Source of the DNA: Clavelina lepadiformis
Lineage: Eukaryota > Chordata > Ascidiacea > Aplousobranchia > Clavelinidae
NCBI RefSeq assembly: GCF_947623445.1
Contig: NC_135247.1
Location: 18,726,501 to 18,790,500 of the forward strand
Direction of reading: 5' to 3'
Length of the DNA stretch: 64,000 nucleotides
In this document: one piece after another, positions 48,801 through 57,936 of the stretch
Layout of the letters: each line of letters opens with the position of its first letter
How positions within the stretch are numbered: position 1 is the first letter of the stretch
Made by a program: the position numbers and the translations under genes
The notes under the pieces: model-generated
Told to the model about the DNA's origin: nothing
What the model saw: the letters and a program-made list of their open reading frames with translations, nothing else
Database searches by the model: none

Positions 48801-48840
48801 GATTGGAACCATTCCAACCACCTGCCAGGATCCTAATTAG
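31878..48840 (+). CDS. Gene C: longest factor B-like mosaic gene (whole gene)
   Basis: Signal peptide, WAP-like, CCP, WAP-like, CCP x3, VWA, protease with stop at 37494-37496, then a tail: WAP-like, CCP x6, lectin-like plus novel domain, TSP1 x2, a cut lectin exon, CCP x3, lectin-like plus novel domain, TSP1 x2, lectin, EGF x2, CCPs, and stop at 48838-48840. The tail has no signal exon of its own and starts in phase 1, so it probably belongs to the same gene through alternative splicing. One tail CCP (47996-48093) carries a frame-breaking deletion, so the full-length tail may need skipping of that exon. Confidence 0.6.
34048..35217 (+). CDS. Gene C VWA domain
   Basis: Exons 34048-34265, 34373-34502, 34608-34736, 34813-34892 and 35082-35217. 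Metal-site motif D-I-S-E-D (DISKD in B), with the Thr and the Asn-for-Asp change as in B. The linker reads [20 protein letters not shown] up to the protease. Confidence 0.8.
35489..37496 (+). CDS. Gene C serine protease domain
   Basis: Exons 35489-35634, 35719-35842, 35924-36048, 36202-36403, 36481-36637, 36990-37137 and 37284-37496. The catalytic triad is present, but the serine motif is GDSGGTLV: the near-invariant Pro198 is Thr (CCA to ACA). Stop at 37494-37496, with the putative alternative donor at 37462 and acceptor at 37541-37542 (81 nt). Confidence 0.8.
36762..36861 (+). repeat. (ACTGCG)n microsatellite in a protease intron
   Basis: About 16 near-perfect copies of a 6-bp unit, followed by CACTGT repeats. 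The same intron in A, B and E holds shorter, degenerate versions. It makes spurious Ala-Thr and Ala-Val open frames. Confidence 0.95.
37543..40262 (+). CDS. Gene C tail: WAP-like and six CCP exons
   Basis: WAP-like 37543-37698; CCPs 37871-38041, 38674-38856, 38974-39153, 39453-39632, 39771-39956 and 40080-40262. In 39771-39956 a framework Cys is Tyr (TYGYSRGY), while the duplicate at 43213-43398 keeps Cys. All are phase 1-1. Confidence 0.75.
40355..41281 (+). CDS. C-type lectin-like plus novel domain, first copy
   Basis: Exon 40355-40939 encodes a long-form C-type lectin-like domain (CPPGYTEKFPFCFRMF, ELWIGISDEG, WARCYHTKEFICM) without EPN or WND, so Ca2+-dependent sugar binding is unlikely. 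It continues into a second domain (KAFKLTYDDRKAPRYNGIYL...FYRLN...FYFYRSFG) completed by exon 41126-41281 (RMWRLGERFDGGNTWLS...EWKIG). I do not recognise this all-beta-looking module. Confidence 0.7.
41443..42021 (+). CDS. Two TSP1 exons, first copy (gene C)
   Basis: Exon 41443-41610 (WGKFGEWELCSEDCGDGTRS...CKTRDCPPDSG) and exon 41854-42021 (VWKSWDGWTPCSVTCGEG...CSTPCPATKTS). Both have the six-Cys TSP1 pattern and Trp/Arg layers, phase 1-1. Confidence 0.85.
42759..42879 (+). pseudogene. Lectin exon cut by the duplication junction
   Basis: The first 121 bases or so match exon 46197-46559, up to TEMIQNA, then sequence switches to the intron and acceptor of the next CCP. It has no donor. The following acceptor (GTTTCAG at 42894) remains, so the fragment is probably skipped and TSP1 joined to CCP. 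Confidence 0.75.
42895..43704 (+). CDS. Three CCP exons, second copy (gene C)
   Basis: Exons 42895-43074, 43213-43398 and 43522-43704, duplicates of 39453-39632, 39771-39956 and 40080-40262. Here TYGCSRGY keeps the Cys lost in the first copy. Confidence 0.8.
43797..44723 (+). CDS. C-type lectin-like plus novel domain, second copy
   Basis: Exons 43797-44381 and 44568-44723. It differs from the first copy at a handful of residues (for example FRRF against FRMF, YLSKEGG against YLSEEGG), with no stops or frame changes. Confidence 0.7.
44885..45464 (+). CDS. Two TSP1 exons, second copy (gene C)
   Basis: Exons 44885-45052 and 45297-45464, nearly identical to 41443-41610 and 41854-42021. A purely inert tail would be expected to collect lesions, but the duplication may be too recent to tell. 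Confidence 0.85.
46197..47003 (+). CDS. C-type lectin and two EGF exons (gene C)
   Basis: Exon 46197-46559 is the orthologue of the unit A lectin. WND is kept (GGWNDLTCW) but EPN has become EPS (WREPSNSGNEDC), which may weaken or change sugar binding. An alternative AG at 46175 would add a few residues. EGF exons 46707-46826 and 46893-47003 match unit A. Confidence 0.85.
47276..48093 (+). CDS. CCP exons of gene C tail, one internally deleted
   Basis: 47276-47464 is intact. 47681-47866 has Tyr for a framework Cys (SIRYRDD; Cys in unit A). 47996-48093 has lost about 85-105 bp after KCPG relative to 9381-9563, putting the distal part (MITCRDDYTWSHSRPSC) out of frame. Skipping the last exon would restore frame because its neighbours are phase 1. 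Confidence 0.65.
48172..48840 (+). CDS. Last CCPs of gene C with stop codon
   Basis: Exon 48172-48360 is one CCP (TTCPALDKPDHGRW...). Exon 48455-48840 carries two CCPs without an intron between them (NCILGTQFLSEG... and VCNRPQTDGSFTM...TTCQ) and ends DPN-stop. This is the only two-CCP exon here and marks the original end of the C-type gene. Confidence 0.8.
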
Positions 48841-50725
48841 CGAAGAAACAACAAGCGACTGGTTGAAAACTTTTTCATCTTGACTTTTATTACTGAGTGA
48901 TATCGCAAATAAACCAACATGATTTTATGCTGGTTTCCACCGCTTTAGATGTCATGTCTTTGATAGAAAAATAGCAATCATCAATTACTTAACGTTGTCG
49001 AGGGGGAATTCCACTTGAAGATAATTTTAGCGCAGTACATAACCGACCTTTTGTTTATAAATCAATTTCTAGTTGGTGAAAGCTGTTGAAGTTCTCTCGC
49101 AATCAAACACGCTCAGAAACATCTATGACAAAGTTTTTCTACACTTGAAATATTTAAGGCATCAAGCAAAATCCTTTCTGATATTGATCTCACGGGCAAT
49201 AGAATTCAGGCGTGTTTATCTTAGAACTACTTGCTGAAAGCAACATTTACAAATATTAGCCGTAAACAATCAGTTGCCAAACCAATTTAATGTCATCTTC
49301 AAACAAAATTAATTAAAAAAAAAACCACAAAAATATAATTTTTCAATATAGAGCAGGGCTTCTCAAACTATGGGTCGCGACCCCAAATGGGGTCGCGTAA
49401 TGAAATTTTGGGGTCTATTAAATATTTTTATTGTCATGTTAATAGGCTATCCATTTCCAAGAAATGTGTTTTTTAAGGATTGACCGCAACCGTTGGTGTG
49501 AAATGTCGAAAGATAAAATATAACCAATCGTAACAATTGATGCATTGTTACGCTATGATTGCTGTAACGTGCTGACCAAAAGTAACCTTACCGCTCGCAT
49601 TACGATTTCAGAGTAGCCGAGTAACTAGTTTCTGAAGGAACCTAGGCTAAAGTTTAAAGCACTTACAACATTAATTTAGTATGGATCAGTGGTTAGGCTT
49701 CGTAGATTCATGTGGTAACAATGTCAATGTTATAGTCTTAATTAGGTTCGGATTATTCGTTTGTTATTTCTTGTTTTCATTCGTTGCTTTATTTCATGTT
49801 TCATTGTTGTTGTTTTCATGTTCCTTTCGATATTGTTTTGCTACTTCGGCAATTGAATTATAAAGTCAAAAATAACCGAAACAAATTGGGTCTGTTTTGT
49901 TTAGCGGTAATTAGCTGGTTAACCGGTTAACTAAATGGAAATATCCGGATATATCCGTTATCCAGATAGTAAAAATTATTGATATCCTAATTAACCCTAG
50001 TCTTAATAGACAAAAGAACTAACCCCGTTTTAATGTCATTAACGTGAATGTCCCCATAATGGGGTCGCATAGAAATACCTTTTTCAAAATGGGGTCGCAG
50101 AACAAAAAAGTTTGAGAAGCCCTGATATAGAGCACATACTGCACATTTGAACGTTTCTAATTATTTTGCCAGAAACGGACAAAGCGTAAACCCCTTGTTC
50201 AAAACCATAAGCGTTTTAGAATAGAGGATTTCATACAAACGATACTTAAAGCTGATTTCATTCTCGTAGCGGCAAACGTCATACAAGATTAACTACAGTA
50301 TTAGGGTCATTATCATGAGCTTGTTTTCAACCTAAACCGAGTATACGTGCCTCGGGTAGAGACGTATTTGACAGACGTGCTACGTTACCATTTACCATAT
50401 CACGTACACGATAAAGCAAAGAGAGCGAGTGAAACGAAAAACAGCAACTATTTGGGAGATGAAGTTGGTGATAGCAAAAAGTAAACAGCTACAGAGATTC
50501 AGAAAGTAATACTAAGTTTTGCCGTTTTGTACAGTAAACGTTTGGCAAAGGGATTAGCTGTTCAAACAACTGCAAATATCAACAATTTGAGATATAGTGC
50601 TTTACAGATTTTTTCGCCTTGGGCAAAAACTTTTACGAAATAGAGTTTATCATTGTTAGCTTAGTTCTAGAAAAACTTGCTCAGCGAAACTTCGGACGAG
50701 TATAATTTTCAAGTTTCTGCGGGCC
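48841..50725. other. Intergenic region between gene C and D2
   Basis: No gene supported apart from the MITE at 49354-50124. The right part (50125-50725) would hold the D2 promoter; I see no clear TATA box. Confidence 0.6.
49354..50124. mobile_element. hAT-type MITE, 771 bp
   Basis: Terminal inverted repeats start CAGGGCTTCTCAAACT, followed at both ends by GGGGTCGC-rich inverted sequence. An exact 8-bp target duplication, ATATAGAG, flanks it (49346-49353 and 50125-50132). TIR and TSD length fit the hAT superfamily. No transposase is present. Confidence 0.9.
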
Positions 50726-53700
50726 ATGAAAGTTGGAACGAGGCAAATTGGTGTTTTGCTTCTACTGATTTTTGATCAGGGTAAGACACAAACAAAATGC
50801 AAGCTAACAGCGGATGTGTGTGCGTAGATACCGTTATCAAAATATGTTTATGTTTGTTAACGTTTCCCAGGCTGGACATCACCATCATTTCCTTTTTATT
50901 GCAACATAATTGCATGTCCTATAAAAAGGGATGACTTTGGTGCACTTGTTTTCAATACATATATTCAACAACACATAGGCTGCTTTAAAAAATATGACTG
51001 GCACAATTATACAGAATAGGTGTGAATAGTGACAACGAAAGACCACATAGGGTTTTCAGTGAATGTAGATTATAATTAATACGCAGTTAAACTAAACTAA
51101 ACAGTTAATGCGCTTTAAAGTTTAGCGTGGGATTCGGCGTCACAGGAAACATCGTGCGAACGCAATCTATCACTCCTCTTGAAGAGAGCAGGAATTGCAG
51201 AAAAACATGTTATTCGAACTCTAACTGCAGAGGAGTTTTGAAAAAATGTCTTTGTGATAAAATTTCTGGAAAGTCTTGCTTCAACCCAGGTAAAACGTAT
51301 CTTCATGTGCTTTTTCACAAATTCAACAATCTCAATTTTTTTGATGTTATGGTACTTATGAAATGATAAAATCCTTGTTAACTTCTGATTTTAGTAAGTA
51401 TTTAAGACTTGTTTAAACAAAATCATTGATAAAACAGTAAAAATACAATTATATTTGAAAAAACCTATACAATATAAATTATTTTCAATGTAAAATTGTA
51501 CTGGCAGCAAAATATGTGCTTTTAGATGGCCCGTGCGAAGAGATTGAACCATTTGAAAACGGCGTAATTGATGGTCTAAGAACCTTCGGAAAAGATGTCA
51601 CCTACATATGCAATGATGGATACGTTTTAGTCGGCAGCAGTACGAGAACTTGCCGATCAGACAAGAAATGGACGGGCTCAGCACCGTATTGCAAAAGTAG
51701 GAATTGATAGCTCGAGTTACAATTCGACATCTGTAACTTATTTATAGCTTGGATTATTACCAGCGTATTTTGTTTTTTGACGGCGTCTGTGCATATCCTG
51801 CCCGAACTTCAAGCGCATACCCAGAAACCGATGGTAGTAATTTTGATATTGGGGATATGGTAACCTACAGTTATCAAGTTGGTAAGCAGACATCTAAACT
51901 TGATGTGTATCTGTTACCTCTATATGCATAACATTTTGAAAACGATTAATAAATCCGAAATCAAATTCATTAAACAGCGATATAAAAAAGCTAATGCTAG
52001 TGCTAAAAGCACACACACACAGCACACAATACACACGCTAATGCTACCAGTTAAAACAAAAGTCTGTGTCATTGACTTAAAGTCTAATGTTTATCCTACA
52101 TAAAAAGTGCAGATTTTCAGAGTGAATGCAATAAGGTTTCGGTGAAATATTTATGAATTGTGGACACACACACACACCTTTCTCACATGACGTTATAACA
52201 GGTTTTATTTTATCCAGAAATCCCAACATAACCTGCACATCAGATGGTTGGACGGAACCAAGGTACCTTTGCTCCAAAGTAAATTGTAAATCGCCCAGCG
52301 AAATAAACAATGGTTATTACGGAAGGGGACGACTTTTTCTTCGGAGGAAGAGTTTTTTATCACTGCGACGTTGGGAAAATAACAACTGAGGCCAAGCTCC
52401 AACTTGTGTGGGTGAGGATAAATATAAATCGATGGCTCGTGCGATTTTTAGATTTAAGAAATTATTCAAAGTAGCTGTGCATGTTTCATCATGAAATAGT
52501 TGACAAGGACTGCAACTTTGAAGACTTTCGACGACCGGTTTGTGGTTTCACAACTTCGGGAATGAATTTCAATCGCACATTTTTAAAGACTGGAGCACAT
52601 GGCAGAGGGGTTGGAGCTGCAAGAGGTGCTTTTATGTTATAAGATTCCATGCTTACAGTTTCTCAAAAAACATGGCCGCCCTTTATCATTTATAGCTCTC
52701 TGCAGGGTATATTGCAAAAGCAAGCTTTGAGAGATCACAAAGAAATGCCGAAGCAATTTTATCCAGTCCAAGTATTTCTCGTAATACTCAAGTTTGCTTG
52801 AGGTTTTATTACCGAGTTTCGGAGTTTGAGAGTGGTAGTCATTTCTACCTATCCATGTCAGGATCAAGGTATCTATGATAGTTTTAATCACAATTGTAAT
52901 TTGGCATTGACAAATGTCTCTAGTTGTCTATGCTAGTTGACTATACTATTCAGGTAAATGTTTAAATACTTTTTACATTTACAAGTCAAAGGTTGTGGTC
53001 TTTCAATCGCTTGGAACCCAGAAACAACTGCCTTGGGACGGATTATTCATTTCCGTCGTCGAGAAACGATCTTGAGGTTCATTTTACCGCAAAAAGCTCT
53101 CGATCGTCGACGTCAGTTGAACTTGATGACATTTCGTTTTCGGAAAATACGCCCTGCCGTAAGTGAAAGCAAAATATGACTGACAGACTTATCAAGCAAC
53201 TTTAACTGAAACATGGTGTATTGGGTGTAGGTATAGAAACAACAACTCCATGAATAAGTAAGCATCAAAAAAACGTTTTCGTTCCTGTTTTAAAGGTGAC
53301 GAATGTAGTATTCCGGATTCTTGTCAAAACGGAGGAACTTGCATCAACAGGATAGATGATTACACTTGTTTTTGTCGGTATGGATACGAAGGAAAGGATT
53401 GCTCAATACGTAAGCAACATTCAAAACATGCATAAGAAGTACTGATATGTAACATCATAGTTTTCATAAGGAATCTATGTAGCTTGAATAAATGCATTCT
53501 CAGGCCTTGATTGCTTGGTGCCTACTGCGCCAACCGATGGATCCGTTTCAACGTCATCGGGCAACAGAGTGTTATTGGATGGGACAATTACTTACTCATG
53601 CGATCCAGGATACTTCATGAAAAATCAGCTATATGGGACGTTGAAAGCAACTTGTCTGAGGAGCGGGAATTGGAATCGACCAACCCCTGTCTGTGAAGGT

Positions 53701-54380
53701 AGCCTACTTATAAGAAACCTGTGTTGTCAAAAGGCTTTCATATTATGCTGTAATACTTAAACCTGTGCAGAGAGTCGATGTATTGTTCCTCAAACACCGG
53801 CTCACGGAACCTTGTCAAGAGCTGCTGAGGAAAAATTCCCCGCAGATAGAAGTGTTTCATTTACATGCGATGAAGGCTGCACAATGATGGGACAACCAAC
53901 CATATATTGCCGACGCTCCGGAACTTGGTCAAATGAGTTTCCTGAGTGTGTGGATTAGTAAAAGTATTACTTGGCATATCATTGCTGAATGTAAGTTGCA
54001 AATTATTCTTTACTTTTTTGACAAACACTTTGCAACGTTTAGAACGACAATGCACTGACTCCGGGGAGTGTCATTTTCCTTTCGTCTACAAAGGAAGAAC
54101 CTATAAGTCTTGTATTGAATCTAAAATTGGTCTTGCTGACTGGTGTTCCTTGACTGCAGAATATGACGATGAATGGGACAGATGTGACAAGTCTTGTTCT
54201 TGTGCGTTTTACTTTGTTGTTGTTCCTGCTCGCACTATTGTGGGTTCGATCAGATTTACTTATGTGGCTGGTGACAGCATCACGTATTCATGCCAAGCTG
54301 GGTATAATATGATGTGGCCAGCCACGATAGTTTGTCAGAATACTGGAAAGTGGAGCAGCAACCCACCAAGCTGCGCATGA
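50726..54380 (+). CDS. D2: secreted mosaic gene without VWA or protease; partly decayed (whole gene)
   Basis: Signal exon 50726-50780 (MKVGTRQIGVLLLIFDQ), WAP-like 51126/51146-51289, CCP 51526-51696, split CCPs about 51785-51881 and 52202-52411, MAM 52500-53158, EGF 53296-53409, CCPs 53504-53698 and 53771-53958, FN2-CCP 54043-54380. The N-terminal half shows lesions while MAM to FN2 is clean. It could be a pseudogene or a gene that skips damaged exons. It is the intact-order relative of A2. Confidence 0.6.
51126..51289 (+). pseudogene. Damaged WAP-like exon of D2
   Basis: From the main acceptor (TTTAG, 51125) the frame gives SQETSCERNLSLL and then is lost through a 2-bp length difference from A2. 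A second AG at 51145 restores frame for the rest but drops the first Cys. The seventh Cys is Ser (DKISGKSC against DDVCGKSC). The domain is likely destabilised. Confidence 0.6.
51526..52411 (+). CDS. D2 CCP exons, partly damaged
   Basis: 51526-51696 is a clean CCP (GPCEEIEPFENG...KKWTGSAPYC). The next exon (about 51785-51881) lacks a phase-compatible AG where A2 has ATCAG. Exon 52202-52411 has frame changes near GRLFLRRKS, although a final QAPTCVG with a GTGAGG donor is visible in another frame. Confidence 0.55.
52500..53158 (+). CDS. MAM domain in D2 (three exons)
   Basis: Exons 52500-52625 (CNFEDFRRPVCGFTTSG...GAHGRG), 52706-52868 (ILSSPSISRNTQVCLRFYYR...FYLSMSGS) and 52992-53158 (LWSFNRLEP...VELDDISFSENTPC) join in phase. 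Signatures of MAM are CNFE, the CLRFYY strand and the closing DDISF...C. MAM domains mediate adhesion in secreted and surface proteins. No other unit has it. Confidence 0.8.
53296..54380 (+). CDS. D2 EGF, CCPs and FN2-CCP terminus
   Basis: EGF 53296-53409; CCP 53504-53698; CCP with stop 53771-53958 (with an extra Cys, CDEGCTM for CDEGYTM); FN2-CCP 54043-54380 with stop. Phases allow 53698 to join either 53771 or 54043, but not 53958 to 54043, as in A2. Confidence 0.75.
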
Positions 54381-55255
54381 ACGTGTTATCAGCTCTACCG
54401 CATATCTTTGTGGTTGTTCATAAAACCTCAAACACTTAAGACTATTAGCAATTGTGTCGTTGTAATGGTAAACTATCTTCTTGTAATAAAATATGCTTTC
54501 ATTGACATCGTGTGCTATAGCCTGGTACACTGGCATGGTGTGACTTCGTGCTGTCTGTATATTAAAATTGTATGTAATATGAAATATATTTGGTGAAAGG
54601 TTTGACCAAGCACCGTGTTTATTTCTTCGCTGTTGTTGTTGTTTTTCTTTTTAACGGTTTACACTTTAGGCCTACACCTGAAGTGTAAAACGCTTCATCA
54701 ATGATAAGATAAATCCTTAACTTTCTTGACCCTCACCAATGATTATGGTCATGTGAGGTCAGTCTACTTTTGACGTTGAGCGAGAAAGTACGTTGGATTG
54801 TGGTGCGCAGTTTTAATCACTTGTTTCATTAGAAAGAGACCAAGCTTTTATGTACAGCATGTTTGTTGTGGGAGTGCTTTGATGATGAGAACCTTTGAGG
54901 AATTATGGCTGTTAAACATTGTATCAAGTCTAGTAGGAAGGGATAATTCTACTTCGATTGCAAACATAAGCTGGAATAACTGACAGAGTTTATACAAATC
55001 TCAATGTTGTTGTTGGTTGCATAATGGAAAATACCATTTCTTTAAAACGCGCTGATTACTCTAGAAGAGAAGTGTGTATACGTCACTGGAAAGCACACGC
55101 GCCTGAGAGTGAGGTCACAGCTTACTATGAGTTAATTCAAAACAGATGTTCATTAATAAATATCATAAATCGTATCACTTTATTATCAACTTGTTCCACA
55201 CTTCTCGCAGTCGTTTGATCATTCCGGACTCTAATTATATTTCATTCTAATTATG

Positions 55256-55423
55256 ATTTGGTAATTATCATTTGGTAATTTGGTAATTTGGTAATTTGGT
55301 AATTTGGTAATTTGGTAATTTGGTAATTTGGTAATTTGGTAATTTGGTAATTTGGTAATTTGGTAATTTGGTAATTTGGTAATTTGGTAATTTGGTAATT
55401 TGGTAATTTGGTAATTTGGTAAT
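55256..55423 (+). repeat. (TTTGGTAA)n minisatellite
   Basis: About 20 copies of an 8-bp unit, almost perfect. The equivalent site before gene C (31139-31190) has only two or three copies. Confidence 0.95.
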
Positions 55424-55432
55424 CATTAATTA

Positions 55433-57255
55433 CACTGGTCTACAAAAACAAAAAAAAATTTTGTTGCATGAACTTTGATGATTGATTTAGGCTAAGTTTT
55501 GGTTGCTGAATCCAATTCTGAGCTCAGAATTGCTCTATCACGTCAGGTTTTTTCGCTGCGCATTTTCCCCAATTTCATAAATTGATCAAATTTTGACTTT
55601 CGTTAGTGACGGTACGGTGAGCGTATAACAGCAACAAATCAAAAATTGTTATTGAAATCACCTATGATGAAACCTCGGCTGGAAGTTTTGTTGTAACACA
55701 GAATGACAGGGTTTTCAGTAAACTTTAATCTAGTGGTTTTCAATCTTTTTTCAATCACGGACCTCTTTTCGAATTTCGAAATTATATGTGGACGCATTCA
55801 TTTTTTCTTTCGTATCTCATTACTTAGTTACCATCTTTATGCATCACGTTTGGTAGCTCATTACTGAGTTACCGTCTTTATCTGTATACATCTGCCCTGG
55901 AGACTTAAAAGGCCAATGCTTTTTGTGACAGCACCCTGCTCTTTAGTAAAACGTAAACATTGTCAACAATAAACATAACATTGTTCGTATAATGTAAAAG
56001 AAAAGAGCTCAAAACGAAGCCTGAAGTGCGTGTTACTTCACAATGGAAATAAATATGCATCGATTCCAGTAGGACATTCTGTGACACTCAAAGAGACGTA
56101 TGAAAACATTAAGGATGTGCTGGAAACACTGAAGTACAGTGATCATGGCTGGGCATTATGTGTAGACATAACAATAATGAACCTTCTGTTAGGACAGCAA
56201 GGTGGTTACACCAAAAACCCTTGTTTTCTCTGCTACTGGGATAGCAGAGCCATAGATGAGCATTGGATAAAAGATAAGTAGCCAGAAAGGAGCAGTTTAA
56301 CACCTGGAGAGAAAAATATCATTCATAACCCGTTAGTAGATACCAAGAAGATCATCCTGCTGCAACTTCCCACCAATCTTGGGGCAATGAAATGGTATGC
56401 TAAGGTTCTTGATCACAATGCTTTGGAGTTAAGGTTCTTGATCACAATGGAGATTGCTTTAAGTACATCTGCTAAGCCTTCCCAAGTCTCAGTGAAGAAA
56501 AGAAAGAAAATGGCTGTAGTTTTTAGTGGCCCACAAATAAGGAAGCTGCTCAGAGATCCAAACTTTGCAGCATCAATAAACAGAGTTGAAGCAAGGACTT
56601 GGAATTCTTTTTCTTTAGTTGTTAGTAACTCCTTTGGCAACAGAAAGGCAGATAACTATCGAGACCTCTTAAAAGAAATGTTATTCAGCATGCAAGAGAT
56701 GAAATGCAATATGAGCATAAAGCTACATTTTCTGAAAAATCATTTAGATTACTTTCCTGAAAACCTTTGGGACGTCAGTGAAGAACAAGGTGAGCGCTTT
56801 CACCAAGACATTAGAGTTATATGGAAGAGCGCTACCAAGGCCAATGGGACTGCCACATGATGGCAGATTACTGCTGGAACTTGAAGAGAGAAAATTACAC
56901 CACTACCCATAAACGAAAGCCATTAAAACGAAAATTTTCGAGCTCTTAAAGATTGTGGCAGTTCTGTATCATTACATTGATTGTTCAACGGCTAGTTTCT
57001 AGTGATGTTTTTTAAATGATTTCGAGGCTTTGTGTTCGTGTTTAGCATGATTAAGCGTTCCAGCAGTTTTGATTAAAACGACCTCTACATTTCAAGGCGG
57101 TTTCTGATTTGCGGTATTATTTATATTGATCATATATATTATTTCAAAAACGTGATGTGATAGAAAAAAAATAATGCCAGATTCGGATTCAGCGCCCCAA
57201 AATTAGGTAAAAAAGACCCCAACACAGTCTGCCGCAAAAATCGTGTTGACCAGTG
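55433..57255 (+). mobile_element. DNA transposon with CACTG ends, 1,823 bp, degraded
   Basis: Ends CACTGGTCTACA and its imperfect inverse (TGTTGACCAGTG). The flanking TTA (55430-55432 and 57256-57258) is a 3-bp target duplication, and the empty site exists at about 31199 before gene C. CACTG ends and a 3-bp duplication point to the CMC (CACTA/Chapaev) group, not proven. Confidence 0.75.
56030..56960 (+). pseudogene. Degraded transposon-borne ORF
   Basis: Open blocks 56030-56281 (KNPCFLCYWDSRAIDEHW) and 56387-56860 (FSGPQIRKLLRDPNF, KADNYRDLLKEML, NLWDVSEEQGERFHQDI), then a one-base shift at about 56820 into MADYCWNLKR. From memory this series of motifs recurs in many uncharacterised, repeat-associated animal proteins. 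Stops and the shift show it is dead. It is outside the immune-type genes. Confidence 0.65.
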
Positions 57256-57936
57256 TTATCATTCTAATTACACGGACCGCGATTTTCAAGAAATTATTGA
57301 CAGCTTACTCGTAGCACAGGAAAAGAATTTTTTTTAAACATTTCAAAAATCTATGCTGCATGTAGCATTCTTGTTCGGTGTGCAATATAAAATTTGCTCA
57401 AATGAACTATTCTTCCAATCTCTCATATTAATGATGTGTTGTTAACATATAAGTTCTAAATCTCTTTGCGTATTTTTCGTGTCTTGAATTCAGTTTTACG
57501 TTTGTTGTATGAAGATGAACAGCCGCAAAATACGTACTGGTCAGTTTTGTACAGAATAATGATTGTCTTGGTATTAAGCGCAGTGAAAGAACTTCGACCT
57601 CAAAGAAAGGTGATTTGACGAACTCATTATAGTCTTTGTATTTGGTGACGGAATACCACATTTGCTTTGCACCATTTGTGGACTTTCTTCACATATAGCC
57701 TCAAGTAATTGTGCAAAAGGGAATTTTATATGACGGTTTATGAAACTTGTAATCTCAAAACGGAATCGTAAAGTTATTTCAGGATCGTTAATGCGCAAAC
57801 CACAACAACAAGTTTTCAAACGAAACCGCGATAAATTTTTTCTGCGAGTTCGCCCGTTCAAATCGCTTCAGGCAATTAAACATACGCTTATAAGATTCCC
57901 TTAATGTTAAAGAAAGAAAATTTAGTTTCAGAAAAC

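Larger units (their letters stand above)
54381..57936. other. Spacer between D2 and gene E, interrupted by repeat and transposon
   Basis: 54381-55255 and 57256-57936 together equal the standard spacer (30277-31877). The middle holds an expanded minisatellite and an inserted DNA element. No other gene seen. Confidence 0.75.

Noticed and set aside
49681..49863. 60-codon hydrophobic frame inside the MITE
   Set aside because: AT-rich sequence of a non-autonomous element; no transposase or membrane protein pattern beyond base composition.
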